In this document: positions 30,170 through 39,428 of the stretch, in pieces
How positions within the stretch are numbered: position 1 is the stretch's first letter
How the letters are laid out: every line of letters starts with the position of its first letter
From: Neobacillus niacini
GTDB taxonomy: Bacteria > Bacillota > Bacilli > Bacillales > Cytobacillaceae
Assembly: GCF_030817595.1 (NCBI RefSeq)
Contig: NZ_JAUSZN010000001.1
Span: forward strand, 256,001-320,000
Length of the DNA: 64,000 nt
Direction of reading: 5' to 3'
Program-made: the position numbers and the translations under genes
The notes under the pieces: generated by a model
Databases searched by the model: none
Seen by the model: only the letters and a program-made list of their open reading frames with translations
Told to the model about the DNA's origin: nothing

Positions 30170-30226
30170 GGATGGTTGAAAAAATAGATAATTGGATGGT
30201 TATTTTATCTAAAGTTTCTTTATTAT
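30170..30226 (+). promoter_or_regulatory. tandem GGATGG promoter, copy 3 (S2)
   Basis: GGATGG at 30170 and 30194 (period 24), with -10 TATTAT at 30221. It precedes the aminotransferase. Between them lies a 13-codon frame at 30289 (MTILITGIGRRPS) behind AGGAAGGAG, which looks like the cut start of a short-chain dehydrogenase or is a leader peptide. Confidence 0.6.
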
Positions 30227-30394
30227 AGATTAAAAGGTAATCTTAATGATTGCTTTCTTATTAAAGGTCTGTTCAGGAAGGAGTAGATTTGACAATTTTG
30301 ATTACAGGGATAGGTAGGAGACCTAGCTAATTTTAGCTGCGAATTTGGGTATTAAGGAACAGTAAATAAGATAATTAAATGGTGGTATATATCT

Positions 30395-31558
30395 ATGAAA
30401 TCGTATCTTGCCTCTCGAATCGAACAAATAAGACCTTCTGGTATTCGTCGATTCTTTGATTTGGCTAATAATATGGAAGGAATAATCTCATTAGGAGTGG
30501 GTGAACCGGATTTTACCACACCTTGGTCTATATGCCATGCTTCCATCCAATCTATTGAACAGGGGTTTACTTCCTATACAGAAATAGAAGGTCAAATAGA
30601 ACTACGTAAGGAAATATCATCCTATATGAGTAACCGTTTTAAAGTTTCCTACTCACCTACTACAGAAATAATTGTTACAGTAGGAGGTAGTCAAGCATTA
30701 GACAGTTCATTGAGGGCTATTATAAATCCTGGTGACGAAGTGATGATAGTAGAACCAAGCTATGTTGCTTATAAGGCGTTGGTTTCAATGGCTGGGGGGA
30801 ATCCTATACCAATTGTTACTTCCTTTGAAGATGAGTTTAAACCTCATCCCGAACAAATTAAACAAGCGATTTCCCCAAGAACAAAGGCAATTATTCTTTG
30901 TTTTCCGAACAACCCTACAGGAAGTTTGTTGAACCAACAGGAATTAGAAGCAATAGCTGAAATTATCGTAGAACATGATTTGTTAGTTATTACTGATGAA
31001 ATCTATGCTGAGTTGACATATGAAAAAGACACCTTTTACTCGATAGCCTCTATTAAGGGAATGAGAGACCGGACCATTCTTGTATCCGGATTTTCAAAAG
31101 CTTTTGCAATGACTGGATGGAGATTAGGTTTTATATGTGCTCCAGAATGGTTAACGCAACCGATATTAAAGGTCCTTCAACACACCATCATTAGTGCTTC
31201 AACTATAACTCAATATGGAGCAATTGAGGCGTTAAAAAATGGACAAGAATATATAGTTGAGATGAGAAATTCCTATCGTAAACGTAGAAATTTTATAGTA
31301 AAACAACTGAATGAAATAGGTTTACATTGTCATTTGCCAGAAGGGGCTTTCTACGTATTTCCATCGATTCGCCAAACTGGGCAAACGTCAGAACAGTTTG
31401 CGGAAAAACTTTTAATTCGATATAAGGTAGCCGTTGTACCCGGAAATGCATTCGGTGATAGTGGAGAAGGGTATATTCGATGCTCCTATGCAACTTCGAT
31501 AGAAAAACTGCAAGTGGCGATGGAAAGAATAAAAAAATTTGTAGGGGATGTAAAATAA
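30395..31558 (+). CDS. class I aminotransferase (AlaT/YugH-like)
   Basis: 387 residues, cytoplasmic PLP enzyme. The N-terminus RPSGIRRFFDLANNMEGIIS, LGVGEPDFTTPW, FPNNPTGS, TDEIYAELTY, the PLP lysine in SGFSKAFAMTGWRLGF and the substrate-binding arginine in YIRCSYA are all present. It closely resembles Bacillus YugH/AlaT and PatA-type enzymes, which move amino groups between alanine, aspartate or aromatic amino acids and 2-oxo acids. The gene after it makes DAHP, the first aromatic intermediate, so aromatic amino-acid transamination is plausible. Exact substrate unknown. Confidence 0.9.
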   Translation: MKSYLASRIEQIRPSGIRRFFDLANNMEGIISLGVGEPDFTTPWSICHASIQSIEQGFTSYTEIEGQIELRKEISSYMSNRFKVSYSPTTEIIVTVGGSQALDSSLRAIINPGDEVMIVEPSYVAYKALVSMAGGNPIPIVTSFEDEFKPHPEQIKQAISPRTKAIILCFPNNPTGSLLNQQELEAIAEIIVEHDLLVITDEIYAELTYEKDTFYSIASIKGMRDRTILVSGFSKAFAMTGWRLGFICAPEWLTQPILKVLQHTIISASTITQYGAIEALKNGQEYIVEMRNSYRKRRNFIVKQLNEIGLHCHLPEGAFYVFPSIRQTGQTSEQFAEKLLIRYKVAVVPGNAFGDSGEGYIRCSYATSIEKLQVAMERIKKFVGDVK

Positions 31559-31651
31559 GGACCTAAACCGAATTAAGAAAATTATTTGTAATAAATCCTA
31601 ATAAATAGTTGTGTATTCAAAAATATGTTTTATAAAGGTAGGGGAAGAATT

Positions 31652-32728
31652 ATGGCTAATGACAAATTAGATCAATTAAGAACAAGAGTTGACGAATTAA
31701 ACTTGGAGGTATTGAGGCTCATTAATGAAAGGGCACGACTAGTTCAGAAAATCGGGCAGATTAAAGAGAATCAGGGGGTATTCCGTTACGATCCTGTCCG
31801 TGAAAGAACAATGCTCGATACCATTAAAGAAAATAATGATGGACCATTCGACAATTCAACAATCGATCATATTTTTAAGGAAATTTTTAAAGCTAGTTTA
31901 GATTTACAAAAAGATGATCATAAGAAAGTATTACTTGTTTCACGTAAGAAAAAGCCTGAAGACACGATTGTTACATTAAAAGGTGAAGAAATTGGGGACG
32001 GAAAGACTCACTTTGTCTTTGGACCATGTTCAGTTGAGTCATATGAACAAGTAGCATTAGTTGCAAAATCGATGAAAGAAAAAGGTCTAAGGCTTCTTCG
32101 CGGTGGAGCTTATAAGCCTAGGACTTCTCCATACGATTTCCAAGGATTAGGTGTAGAAGGATTAAAAATATTAAAACGTGTTGCTGATGAGTTTGATATG
32201 GCTGTTATTAGTGAAATTGTAAGTCCTGCAGATATTGAATTTGCATTAGATTATATTGATGTCATTCAAATTGGCGCTCGGAATATGCAAAACTTTGAAC
32301 TATTAAAAGCAGCAGGCGCAGTTAAAAAGCCTGTTTTATTAAAGAGGGGGTTAGCTGCAACAATTGAAGAATTTATCAATGCTGCAGAGTACATTATGGC
32401 TCAAGGTAATGATAAAATCATCCTTTGTGAGAGAGGCATTAGAACTTACGAAAAAGCTACAAGAAATACGCTTGATATTTCCGCCGTTCCTATTTTAAAA
32501 CAAGAAACACATTTACCGGTTATGGTAGATGTTACTCACTCAACAGGTAGAAGAGATTTACTTCTTCCAACAGCTAAGGCTGCGATTGCAATTGGAGCAG
32601 ATGGGGTGATGGCTGAAGTTCATCCGGATCCTGCTGTTGCCCTATCAGATTCCCAACAGCAAATGGATCTTGATCAATTTAATAAATTCTATAATGAATT
32701 ACTTGCATCTAACTTACTCATGGTATAG
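31652..32728 (+). CDS. aroA: bifunctional DAHP synthase/chorismate mutase
   Basis: 358 residues from the ATG at 31652 (ribosome site GGGGAAG); the upstream frame to 31625 lacks one. The N-terminal AroQ chorismate mutase helices (about 1-85, [20 protein letters not shown]) are fused to a type I-beta DAHP synthase domain with [45 protein letters not shown] and [10 protein letters not shown]. It condenses PEP and erythrose-4-phosphate; the mutase domain also gives feedback control by chorismate or prephenate. This matches Bacillus AroA in length and layout. Confidence 0.96.
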   Translation: MANDKLDQLRTRVDELNLEVLRLINERARLVQKIGQIKENQGVFRYDPVRERTMLDTIKENNDGPFDNSTIDHIFKEIFKASLDLQKDDHKKVLLVSRKKKPEDTIVTLKGEEIGDGKTHFVFGPCSVESYEQVALVAKSMKEKGLRLLRGGAYKPRTSPYDFQGLGVEGLKILKRVADEFDMAVISEIVSPADIEFALDYIDVIQIGARNMQNFELLKAAGAVKKPVLLKRGLAATIEEFINAAEYIMAQGNDKIILCERGIRTYEKATRNTLDISAVPILKQETHLPVMVDVTHSTGRRDLLLPTAKAAIAIGADGVMAEVHPDPAVALSDSQQQMDLDQFNKFYNELLASNLLMV

Positions 32729-32765
32729 GAATGTTAACAATTTTTATTTTTATTAACAATGAAGA

Positions 32766-32800
32766 AACGCAAAGCTCTTTGTTTTTGCGTTTTTTTTTTT
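32766..32800 (+). terminator. terminator after aroA
   Basis: AACGCAAA pairs with TTTGCGTT-like sequence (TTTTGCGTT), then a run of T. Confidence 0.75.
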
Positions 32801-32888
32801 GTTTATGGAAGCCTGTTTGTTTCCTGATATTTTATAGTTGAATGAGGCTAATATGCTTGTCTGTATTGTACGGTTAATCAATAAAATT

Positions 32889-32945
32889 GGATGACTAAAA
32901 TAGTATGGATTTGGATGGTTTCATCTTTGGTCTTTCTATTATTAT
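32889..32945 (+). promoter_or_regulatory. tandem GGATGG promoter, copy 4 (S3), before ctaG
   Basis: GGATGA at 32889 and GGATGG at 32913 (period 24), with -10 TATTAT at 32940, only 22 bases before the ctaG start. It has the same spacing as the other three copies. Confidence 0.6.
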
Positions 32946-32966
32946 AGGAATAGGAGGAATCGAAGT

Positions 32967-33875
32967 ATGGCTATATTTTATTTATTTGACTTTCGCTCAC
33001 TATGGAGCCCGTTTTTCGCCATGTATTTATGCTTGATATTTTTTCTTTATTACCTAATTACAGTGAAATATAGGAAATGTTTTAATCAGAGTGAACCTCT
33101 TTCAAAAAGTCAGGCGGCCTTTTTCGTAGGATTCATTCTCCTTTTGTACCTGATTAAAGGTTCGCCCATTGACTTGATGAGCCACATGATGCTGACGATG
33201 CACATGGTTCAAATGGCGTTCCTCTTATTAATTATACCAATTCTCTTTATTAAAGGGATACCTGACTGGTTATGGAAAACTGTGATAAACATCAAGTTGA
33301 TAAAACCTTTGTTTTGTTTTTTTACTAAACCGTTGATCTCTATGCTTTTGTTTAATGTTTTATTTTCATTCTACCATATCCCGCTGATACTAGATTTTTC
33401 AAAAACGAATAATTTCTATCATGCTCTCATGCATACACTATTATTCTTTCTTGCCATTTTCCTGTTTTGGCCTGTACTAAATAATTTGAATGAATCCAAA
33501 GCAATGTCAGGAATTCTTAAGACAGGATATATTTTTGCAAATGGTGCACTAATGCTGCCAGCCTGTGCGCTAATAATCTTTGCAGATAAACCCATATATC
33601 AGACTTATTCCAACCCTGAGACGTGGTTTAATGCATTGGCTTTATGCGCAACACCGTCATCATTATCAAGGCTCGAATCAGCCGGCCCGGAGCTGTTGAA
33701 AATCTTTAATCCATTAGGTCCTCTTCATGACCAACAACTCGGTGGAATACTGATGAAGACGGTGCAGGAAATTGTATATGGGGTCATTATAGCTATAATT
33801 TTCGCTGATTGGTACCGTAAGGACCAAAAGGAAGCACTGGAAGAAGAAAGAAAGGCGTACTATCTTAACAAGTAA
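32967..33875 (+). CDS. ctaG: cytochrome c oxidase assembly factor CtaG
   Basis: 302 residues with seven or so membrane helices (caa3_CtaG family). Conserved features are HMMLTMHMVQMAFLLL, FYHALMHTLLF, and the end motif GPLHDQQLGGILMKTVQEIVYG. In Bacillus CtaG is needed to make active caa3 oxidase, probably in copper delivery. It is normally at the end of the cta operon; here it is alone with its own promoter and terminator. With the SCO protein 3 kb upstream it makes a small copper/oxidase-assembly theme. AGGAGG ribosome site. Confidence 0.94.
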   Translation: MAIFYLFDFRSLWSPFFAMYLCLIFFLYYLITVKYRKCFNQSEPLSKSQAAFFVGFILLLYLIKGSPIDLMSHMMLTMHMVQMAFLLLIIPILFIKGIPDWLWKTVINIKLIKPLFCFFTKPLISMLLFNVLFSFYHIPLILDFSKTNNFYHALMHTLLFFLAIFLFWPVLNNLNESKAMSGILKTGYIFANGALMLPACALIIFADKPIYQTYSNPETWFNALALCATPSSLSRLESAGPELLKIFNPLGPLHDQQLGGILMKTVQEIVYGVIIAIIFADWYRKDQKEALEEERKAYYLNK

Positions 33876-33907
33876 ATCGCAAATCATAAATATAAGGTAA
33901 TAACAAG

Positions 33908-33942
33908 AACGCAAGGCTTTAATAGCTCTTGCGTTTTTTTTT
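33908..33942 (+). terminator. terminator after ctaG
   Basis: AACGCAAG pairs with CTTGCGTT, then nine T. Confidence 0.8.
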
Positions 33943-33977
33943 ATGAGAAAAATTATTAAAAAATAATTATTATAATA

Positions 33978-34019
33978 TGTGATATGAATCACTTGTTCGA
34001 GGTTATATATTTTATATAA
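33978..34019 (+). promoter_or_regulatory. candidate Fnr site and palindrome upstream of hmp
   Basis: TGTGATATGAATCACT (33978-33993) fits the Fnr/Crp-type TGTGA-N6-TCAC pattern. Ten bases on, TTATATATTTTATATAA (34003-34019) has perfect 7-base arms and the size of an NsrR operator. Both sit in the hmp promoter, which in Bacillus responds to nitric oxide and low oxygen. The role of each is inference. Confidence 0.45.
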
Positions 34020-34061
34020 TCACTATGTAAATAGTGTTAACTACAAAAAGGAGTGTTTTTG

Positions 34062-35303
34062 ATGTTAGATAAAAAGGCAATTGATATTGTTAAATCCACA
34101 GTACCAGTGTTAGAAAAGCATGGAGAAGCAATTACTACTCGCTTCTATCAATTAATGTTTGGTAACCATCCTGAATTACTCAATATTTTTAACCATGCAA
34201 ACCAAAAACAGAGCAGACAACAAAAGGCGCTTGCAAGTGCCGTCTATGCAGCCGCAAAGTATATTGATAACCTTGAAGCGATTCTACCAGTGGCTAAGCA
34301 AATTGGGCAAAAACATAGAAGTCTTGGAGTTAAGCCAGAACATTATCCGATTGTCGGAAAGCACCTTTTATTAGCCATTAAGGATGTATTGGGAGAAGCC
34401 GCTACTGATGAAATCATGGATGCGTGGGCCAAGGCATTTGGCGAAATTTCTAATGCTTTTATCAGTTTAGAAACTGAGATGTATAACGAGGCGTCAAGTC
34501 AGCTAGGTGGATGGGACGGTTTCCGCAGCTTTATTGTTGATCGTAAAGTAAAAGAAAGTGAAGTCATTACTTCTTTCTACTTAAAACCAGAAGACGCGAA
34601 CGCGATTGCTTCTTTTCAACCCGGTCAGTACATCAGTGTTAAAGTAGAAATGGAAGGGGAGGAATATACCCATATCCGTCAATATAGTTTATCTGATTCT
34701 CCTGGAAGAGACTATTACCGAATTAGTGTAAAGAGAGAAGCAGGTACATCCAAACCTGATGGAATCGTTTCTAACTATCTTCATGATAAGGTGAAAGAAG
34801 GGGACATTCTAGAGGTAAGTGCACCTGCAGGAGACTTTGTTCTTGATACTATCCGTAATACCCCTGTTGTATTGTTAAGTGGAGGTGTTGGTTTAACTCC
34901 AATGGTTAGTATGTTAAAAACAGTCGTTGATGTCCAGCCAGAACGGAATGTTACCTTTATCCATGCATCTCAAAATGGTAAAGTTCATGCACTAAGGAAA
35001 GATGTAGAAGCGGTGTCAGCGCTTGATAATGTTAATTCAGTTGTTTTTTACGATTCACCAACTGAAGAAGACCGGGTTAACAATCGATTTAATGTAGAAG
35101 GGTATGTAACACGGGATTGGCTTGAAAAAAATGTATCCGTTAAGGAAGCCGACTTTTATTTCTGTGGTCCAGTGCCGTTTATGAAAGCAATCAATCGGTC
35201 CTTAAAGGAATTGGGAGTTAGAGAAGAACAAATCCATTTCGAATTTTTTGGTCCAATGGACAGCCTCGTAGAACAAGAAAAAAAAGAATTTGTTACTGTA
35301 TAA
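34062..35303 (+). CDS. hmp: flavohaemoglobin (nitric oxide dioxygenase)
   Basis: 413 residues from the ATG at 34062 (AAAGGAG ribosome site); a GTG at 34053 overlaps that site. A globin domain (1-140, with the proximal-helix region IGQKHRSLGVKPEHY) is followed by an FAD domain (RQYSLSD) and an NAD(P)H domain (LSGGVGLTPMVSML and FYFCGPVPFMKA). It turns nitric oxide and oxygen into nitrate and protects against nitrosative stress. Single-gene transcript with its own terminator. Confidence 0.97.
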   Translation: MLDKKAIDIVKSTVPVLEKHGEAITTRFYQLMFGNHPELLNIFNHANQKQSRQQKALASAVYAAAKYIDNLEAILPVAKQIGQKHRSLGVKPEHYPIVGKHLLLAIKDVLGEAATDEIMDAWAKAFGEISNAFISLETEMYNEASSQLGGWDGFRSFIVDRKVKESEVITSFYLKPEDANAIASFQPGQYISVKVEMEGEEYTHIRQYSLSDSPGRDYYRISVKREAGTSKPDGIVSNYLHDKVKEGDILEVSAPAGDFVLDTIRNTPVVLLSGGVGLTPMVSMLKTVVDVQPERNVTFIHASQNGKVHALRKDVEAVSALDNVNSVVFYDSPTEEDRVNNRFNVEGYVTRDWLEKNVSVKEADFYFCGPVPFMKAINRSLKELGVREEQIHFEFFGPMDSLVEQEKKEFVTV

Positions 35304-35330
35304 GGTTTTGTAAAACATGTCATTCAAAGA

Positions 35331-35360
35331 CCGGTTTCCATAAAGGGAATCGGTTTTTTT
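35331..35360 (+). terminator. terminator after hmp
   Basis: CCGGTTTCC pairs with GGGAATCGG, then seven T. Confidence 0.75.
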
Positions 35361-35514
35361 GTTTTTTAGAGTTTGTTTGTAAAACGAAAATTCATGGTAC
35401 TGGTGATCTAAACAAGTATGCCTTACAAAGAATATGAGAAAGAACTATTATCCTGATTATTTAGAAAGAGAATGTATTGAAAATTGTATCAACTTCAAAA
35501 CTAATTTGACTGCT

Positions 35515-35541
35515 TGTCACTGAACATAGCACTGATTCGTT
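35515..35541 (+). promoter_or_regulatory. ECF41-type promoter A
   Basis: TGTCAC (35515-35520), 17 bases, then CGTT (35538-35541) running into ATATATAT. It lies 62 bases before the alpha/beta hydrolase start. Same motif and spacing as sites B, C, D and E. Confidence 0.75.
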
Positions 35542-35603
35542 ATATATATGAAGGTGAAGTAATTTGGGTGACTATTTTTAAAAAAATTTTTTGAGGTGGA
35601 AGT

Positions 35604-36443
35604 ATGGCAAAAATTACGGTAGGAACAGAAAATCAAAAACCCATTGAACTATATTATGAAGATTATGGTACAGGAAAGCCAGTTGTATTAATTCACGGAT
35701 GGCCGTTAAGTGGTAGATCTTGGGAATACCAAGTTCCTGCTCTCGTTGAGGCTGGATACAGAGTCATAACTTATGACCGTCGAGGGTTCGGGAACTCATC
35801 TCAGCCATGGAATGGTTACGATTATGATACATTCGCTACTGATTTACATCTGTTACTAGAGGATCTGGATCTCCAAAATGTGACACTGGTAGGATTTTCA
35901 ATGGGAGGTGGAGAAGTAGCTCGCTATATTGGAATCTACGGAACAAATAGAATAGAGAAGGCTGTATTTGCAGGAGCTGTACCACCATTTCTTTACAAGT
36001 CAGCAGATCATTCTGAGGGAGTATTAGATGATTTAGCAATTCAAAAATTTGAAGATGGAGTAAAAAATGATCGCCTAGCATTTCTTGATGAATTTACGCG
36101 AGTATTTTTTGCTATTGGAGACAGAACTGACTTAGTCAGCGAACCATTCCGACTTTACAATAGGGATATTGCGGCAGGTGCATCACCTAAAGGAACACTA
36201 GATTGTATAGCTGCTTTCTGTAAAACGGATTTCAGAGAGGATTTAGCCAAATTTGATATACCTACCCTTGTTATTCATGGTGATTCGGATGCGATTGTCC
36301 CATTTGAATATAGTGGTAAGCGAACACATGAAGCAATTCCAAATTCTAAGTTAGCTTTAATTAAGGCTGGTCCACATGGGTTCAATGCAACACATGCCAA
36401 AGAATTTAATGAAGCACTGCTATCATTTTTTAGGGCTAATTAA
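35604..36443 (+). CDS. alpha/beta hydrolase (non-haem haloperoxidase/esterase type)
   Basis: 279 residues. Oxyanion segment LIHGWPLSGRSWEYQ, nucleophile Ser in GFSMGGGEVARYI, catalytic Asp in HGDSDAIVP and His in AGPHGFN complete a triad. The family includes so-called bromo/chloroperoxidases, which act as perhydrolases or esterases; natural substrates are mostly unknown. GAGGTGG ribosome site. The ECF41-type promoter A is directly upstream, tying it to the sigma factor at 45.6-46.4 kb. Confidence 0.92.
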   Translation: MAKITVGTENQKPIELYYEDYGTGKPVVLIHGWPLSGRSWEYQVPALVEAGYRVITYDRRGFGNSSQPWNGYDYDTFATDLHLLLEDLDLQNVTLVGFSMGGGEVARYIGIYGTNRIEKAVFAGAVPPFLYKSADHSEGVLDDLAIQKFEDGVKNDRLAFLDEFTRVFFAIGDRTDLVSEPFRLYNRDIAAGASPKGTLDCIAAFCKTDFREDLAKFDIPTLVIHGDSDAIVPFEYSGKRTHEAIPNSKLALIKAGPHGFNATHAKEFNEALLSFFRAN

Positions 36444-36572
36444 AAATGAATATTTTTCATTTCAATTGATTGCTAGAAAGGAACGCAAATCATTTGAATC
36501 TGAAGTAAAAGCGTATGCAAATGCAAATGTAAGTCTATTATAAATCAAATGATTCAAGTAAGTTACGAAAAA

Positions 36573-36599
36573 TGTCACAAAAAGAATCATAGTTTCGTT
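36573..36599 (+). promoter_or_regulatory. ECF41-type promoter B
   Basis: TGTCAC (36573-36578), 17 bases, CGTT (36596-36599) then ATATAT. It gives a leader of about 150 bases before the flavoprotein gene. Confidence 0.75.
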
Positions 36600-36753
36600 A
36601 TATATTTGAATGTCATTAGTGATTGGAGTGAAAACAACAGTAGAGTAAAAGACAAGAATAAAAATCAACTTTAGCTGCAATGGATATTTGTCTAATAGAT
36701 ATCATTGTTTTGCTCCTATTTTTTAAATATTAAATACGTTTGGAGAGTGAATT

Positions 36754-38001
36754 ATGAAAAAAATAGTGATTATCGGTGGAGGATTTGCAGGTTTTTGGAG
36801 TGCAGCAGGGGCCATTCGAAGGGCGATTGAACTTGAAAAGGAGAATGAAGTAGAAGTTACCGTGGTAAGTAGAGATTCTTTCTTAAATATGCGTCCTAGA
36901 AATTATGAATCTGATTTGTCTCAAGTTCGTATACCATTCGAAAGAATCCTTGAACCGATCGGGGTGAAAAATATTGAAGGCAATGTAGAAGGTATCGATT
37001 TCGATAACAAAACAGTGACGGTCTCAAGCTCTTCTGATATTTTAACATTGTCATACGACAAGTTAGTTCTGGCTGCAGGAAGTATTTTGCAAAGACCGAA
37101 TATCCCTGGTCTTAAAGATCATGCTTTCTCTGTTGATACTTTCCAGGAGGCAAGTAAACTTCATCAACACTTAGATAATTTGGTATCAAAAAGATCTTTA
37201 GCAGGATGCTATACGGGCATCGTTGTTGGTGCCGGTTTTACTGGGCTAGAAATTGCTACAGAATTGGTCTCCATGCTAAAAGGTGTTGCAGAAAAAAATG
37301 GGGATGACCCTTCTGATGTGCGTATTCTATTAGTTGATCATTCTGACATTGCTGCGGAATTCAGCGAAGAAGCTCGTGCAGTAATTAAAGGGGCTCTATC
37401 TGATTTGGGTATCGAGTCGATCACAAAAGTAGCAGCACAAAGCATTTCTGAAGATGGTGTGGTACTAAGTAATGGTGAAAAACTTCCTGCGTTAACTACA
37501 ATTTGGACAGCAGGAGTAAAAGCAAGTCCTCTAACCTCTCATTTCCCAGTGGAACGTGATCATTTCCGCAGGTTGCCTGTTGATCAATTTTTACGTGTAA
37601 TAGGTACTGAGGATGTGTATGCTGCTGGAGATTGTGCCAATGTATTGGCAGATGAAACTCATGTTGCATTGATGTCATGCCAACATGCCTCACCTCAAGG
37701 GAAATTTGTAGGTTATAATGTGGTAAGCGATTTGTTCGATAAAGATTCATTACCTTACGGACAGCCTTACTATTGTATATGTCTTGATCTGGGAGAATGG
37801 GGAGGATTGGTTACAGATGGATGGGATAGAAAAGTAATGATGAAGGGAAAAGACGCCAAGGAAGTGAAAATAAACGTTAACACAAAATTTATCGCTCCTC
37901 CTTTGGATGATAAGGAAGAAATACTAAAAGAATCCCAACCAAATTATATAAATAAGCTGGAGGATTTTTTGCCTTATCGCTTTAGAGAAGCAACTGTTTA
38001 A
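36754..38001 (+). CDS. NADH dehydrogenase-like FAD oxidoreductase (NDH-2 family)
   Basis: 415 residues, pyridine nucleotide-disulphide oxidoreductase fold. FAD motif IIGGGFAGFWSAAGA at the N-terminus, second dinucleotide motif VVGAGFTGLEIATEL (about 155-170) and the FAD-ribityl motif VYAAGDCAN. No membrane helix is visible. Type II NADH dehydrogenases pass electrons to quinone, but this branch is divergent and the acceptor is uncertain. ECF41-type promoter B lies upstream; flavin oxidoreductases are classical ECF41 targets. GGAGAG ribosome site. Confidence 0.9.
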   Translation: MKKIVIIGGGFAGFWSAAGAIRRAIELEKENEVEVTVVSRDSFLNMRPRNYESDLSQVRIPFERILEPIGVKNIEGNVEGIDFDNKTVTVSSSSDILTLSYDKLVLAAGSILQRPNIPGLKDHAFSVDTFQEASKLHQHLDNLVSKRSLAGCYTGIVVGAGFTGLEIATELVSMLKGVAEKNGDDPSDVRILLVDHSDIAAEFSEEARAVIKGALSDLGIESITKVAAQSISEDGVVLSNGEKLPALTTIWTAGVKASPLTSHFPVERDHFRRLPVDQFLRVIGTEDVYAAGDCANVLADETHVALMSCQHASPQGKFVGYNVVSDLFDKDSLPYGQPYYCICLDLGEWGGLVTDGWDRKVMMKGKDAKEVKINVNTKFIAPPLDDKEEILKESQPNYINKLEDFLPYRFREATV

Positions 38002-38127
38002 TTTACAAATATTAATAAATCTGCAATAAGGAGAGCCCTGCAAAATTGTGGTAATTTTAAAGAACCATAGGGATCTCCGGAGTTAAAGTGGTCGGGATGG
38101 AATTAGGTTACTTACAGAAGAAAAAAA

Positions 38128-38165
38128 TGCAGATAGCCTCCCTTGGGAAGCTATCTGCATTTTTC
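38128..38165 (+). terminator. terminator after the flavoprotein gene
   Basis: Perfect 10-base stem TGCAGATAGC/GCTATCTGCA with a 12-base loop, then five T. Confidence 0.85.
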
Positions 38166-38293
38166 TATCAGCTTCACCATTCTTTTTGCTTTTCGCCCCA
38201 TTGTCAATGTACGCAGAATGATGACGCCAAGCAGTCTTTTTTGAGTGTGTCTAAAAGTAGATAAGTTTAGTGTTCTTAGGAGGAGGTTTCATC

Positions 38294-39166
38294 ATAGAAT
38301 TACGTCAGCTGGAGTATTTTATGCAAATTTGTAATAGTGGTAGTTTTACTAAAGCTTCGGAGGTTTTGCGTGTTTCACAACCAACTTTAAGTCAGCAAAT
38401 ACGTGTCTTAGAAGGTGAACTTAATATACCGTTATTTAATCGAATTGGTAGAGGCATCAAGATTACAGATGCTGGTCAGATACTATTTGATAAAGGTGTA
38501 TCGATCATGCAGCTGCTTGATGAAGCACATAATGAATTCTTTGAATTAAAAGGTATGAAAAAAGGTTTCATTACCGTAGGGGGATTATTAGAGGACCTCA
38601 ACTATTTAACACCTCAAATTACGCAGTTTCACCAGTTTTATCCTAACATCTTTGTGAAAATCATAGAATCAGAAGATGTTGTAAACCAAATAGTTGAAAA
38701 TAATATTGATATTGGAATTACACGTAGTTCACAGGTTCCTGATACATTAACAATCACTCTTTTGTATAGTCAAGAGTTCGTTCTTGTTGTGGAAAAAAAT
38801 CATCCTTTGGATAAAAAACCATTTGTTACCTTTCAAGAATTAGTAGGGCTTAATAGAATAATGGTTTCAACCAGTTGTCGCGAGGTGATTGATGTATATC
38901 TTAAAACTTTAGGATTATCATTATGTGAAGTAAGTATAGTAACGAAATCTTTGTTTTCTCTATTGAGTCTAGTACGTAATGGCTTTGGGGTCGCCATAGT
39001 ACCAATCTCAATTGTTGATTTTATAAAGGAAGATTCATTAAGCGTGGTTCGTATTGTTGATCCAATACCAAGTCAAGATATTAATCTTATTCACCGTGAT
39101 GATAAAATTTTAAGTTATGCGGCGCGTGATTTTATTAATAGGTTAAAAGACACGAAAAAACATTAA
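38294..39166 (+). CDS. LysR family transcriptional regulator with non-standard start
   Basis: 290 residues. N-terminal helix-turn-helix (ELRQLEYFMQICNSGSFTKA, then QPTLSQQIRVLEGEL) and a substrate-binding effector domain. The family normally begins M-E-L-R-Q-L-E-Y-F; here the codon before GAA is ATA (38294), with ATC just before it. The ribosome site AGGAGG ends seven bases upstream of the ATA. A GTG at 38270 opens the frame but has no good ribosome site and would include AGGAGG in the coding part. So an ATA or ATC start looks likely. It faces a convergent MFS gene that it may regulate. Confidence 0.85.
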   Translation: MELRQLEYFMQICNSGSFTKASEVLRVSQPTLSQQIRVLEGELNIPLFNRIGRGIKITDAGQILFDKGVSIMQLLDEAHNEFFELKGMKKGFITVGGLLEDLNYLTPQITQFHQFYPNIFVKIIESEDVVNQIVENNIDIGITRSSQVPDTLTITLLYSQEFVLVVEKNHPLDKKPFVTFQELVGLNRIMVSTSCREVIDVYLKTLGLSLCEVSIVTKSLFSLLSLVRNGFGVAIVPISIVDFIKEDSLSVVRIVDPIPSQDINLIHRDDKILSYAARDFINRLKDTKKH

Positions 39167-39187
39167 AATAATAAATGAAGTAAAAAG

Positions 39188-39248
39188 ATTGGTGAACCAT
39201 AATTAGCTAGGAGTTGAATAGACTCATGGCTGATTATGGTTTACCAAT
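39188..39248. other. long inverted repeat between convergent genes
   Basis: ATTGGTGAACCATAATTAGC pairs with GGCTGATTATGGTTTACCAAT (shown in full only as ATTATGGTTTACCAAT), forming a 20-base imperfect stem. No T run follows, so it is a possible bidirectional stop or regulatory palindrome. Confidence 0.45.
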
Positions 39249-39302
39249 TCTTATGTTACAACTAGATCCATTATTTCGGAATTAGAAGCCATGCATATAA
39301 TC

Positions 39303-39337
39303 AAAAAAGACAAATTAATTTGTGAGATTAATTTGTC
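39303..39337 (-). terminator. terminator of the MFS gene
   Basis: Perfect 11-base stem GACAAATTAAT/ATTAATTTGTC with a 7-base loop. On the minus strand it is followed by six T. Confidence 0.8.
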
Positions 39338-39428
39338 CTAAATCAGAGAGTGTTCTTTTATCAATTGTTTGGGCTTGCAATAAAAGGAAAAATCCCTAAG
39401 AGATACCGGATCCGCCTTGTCTCGATGT

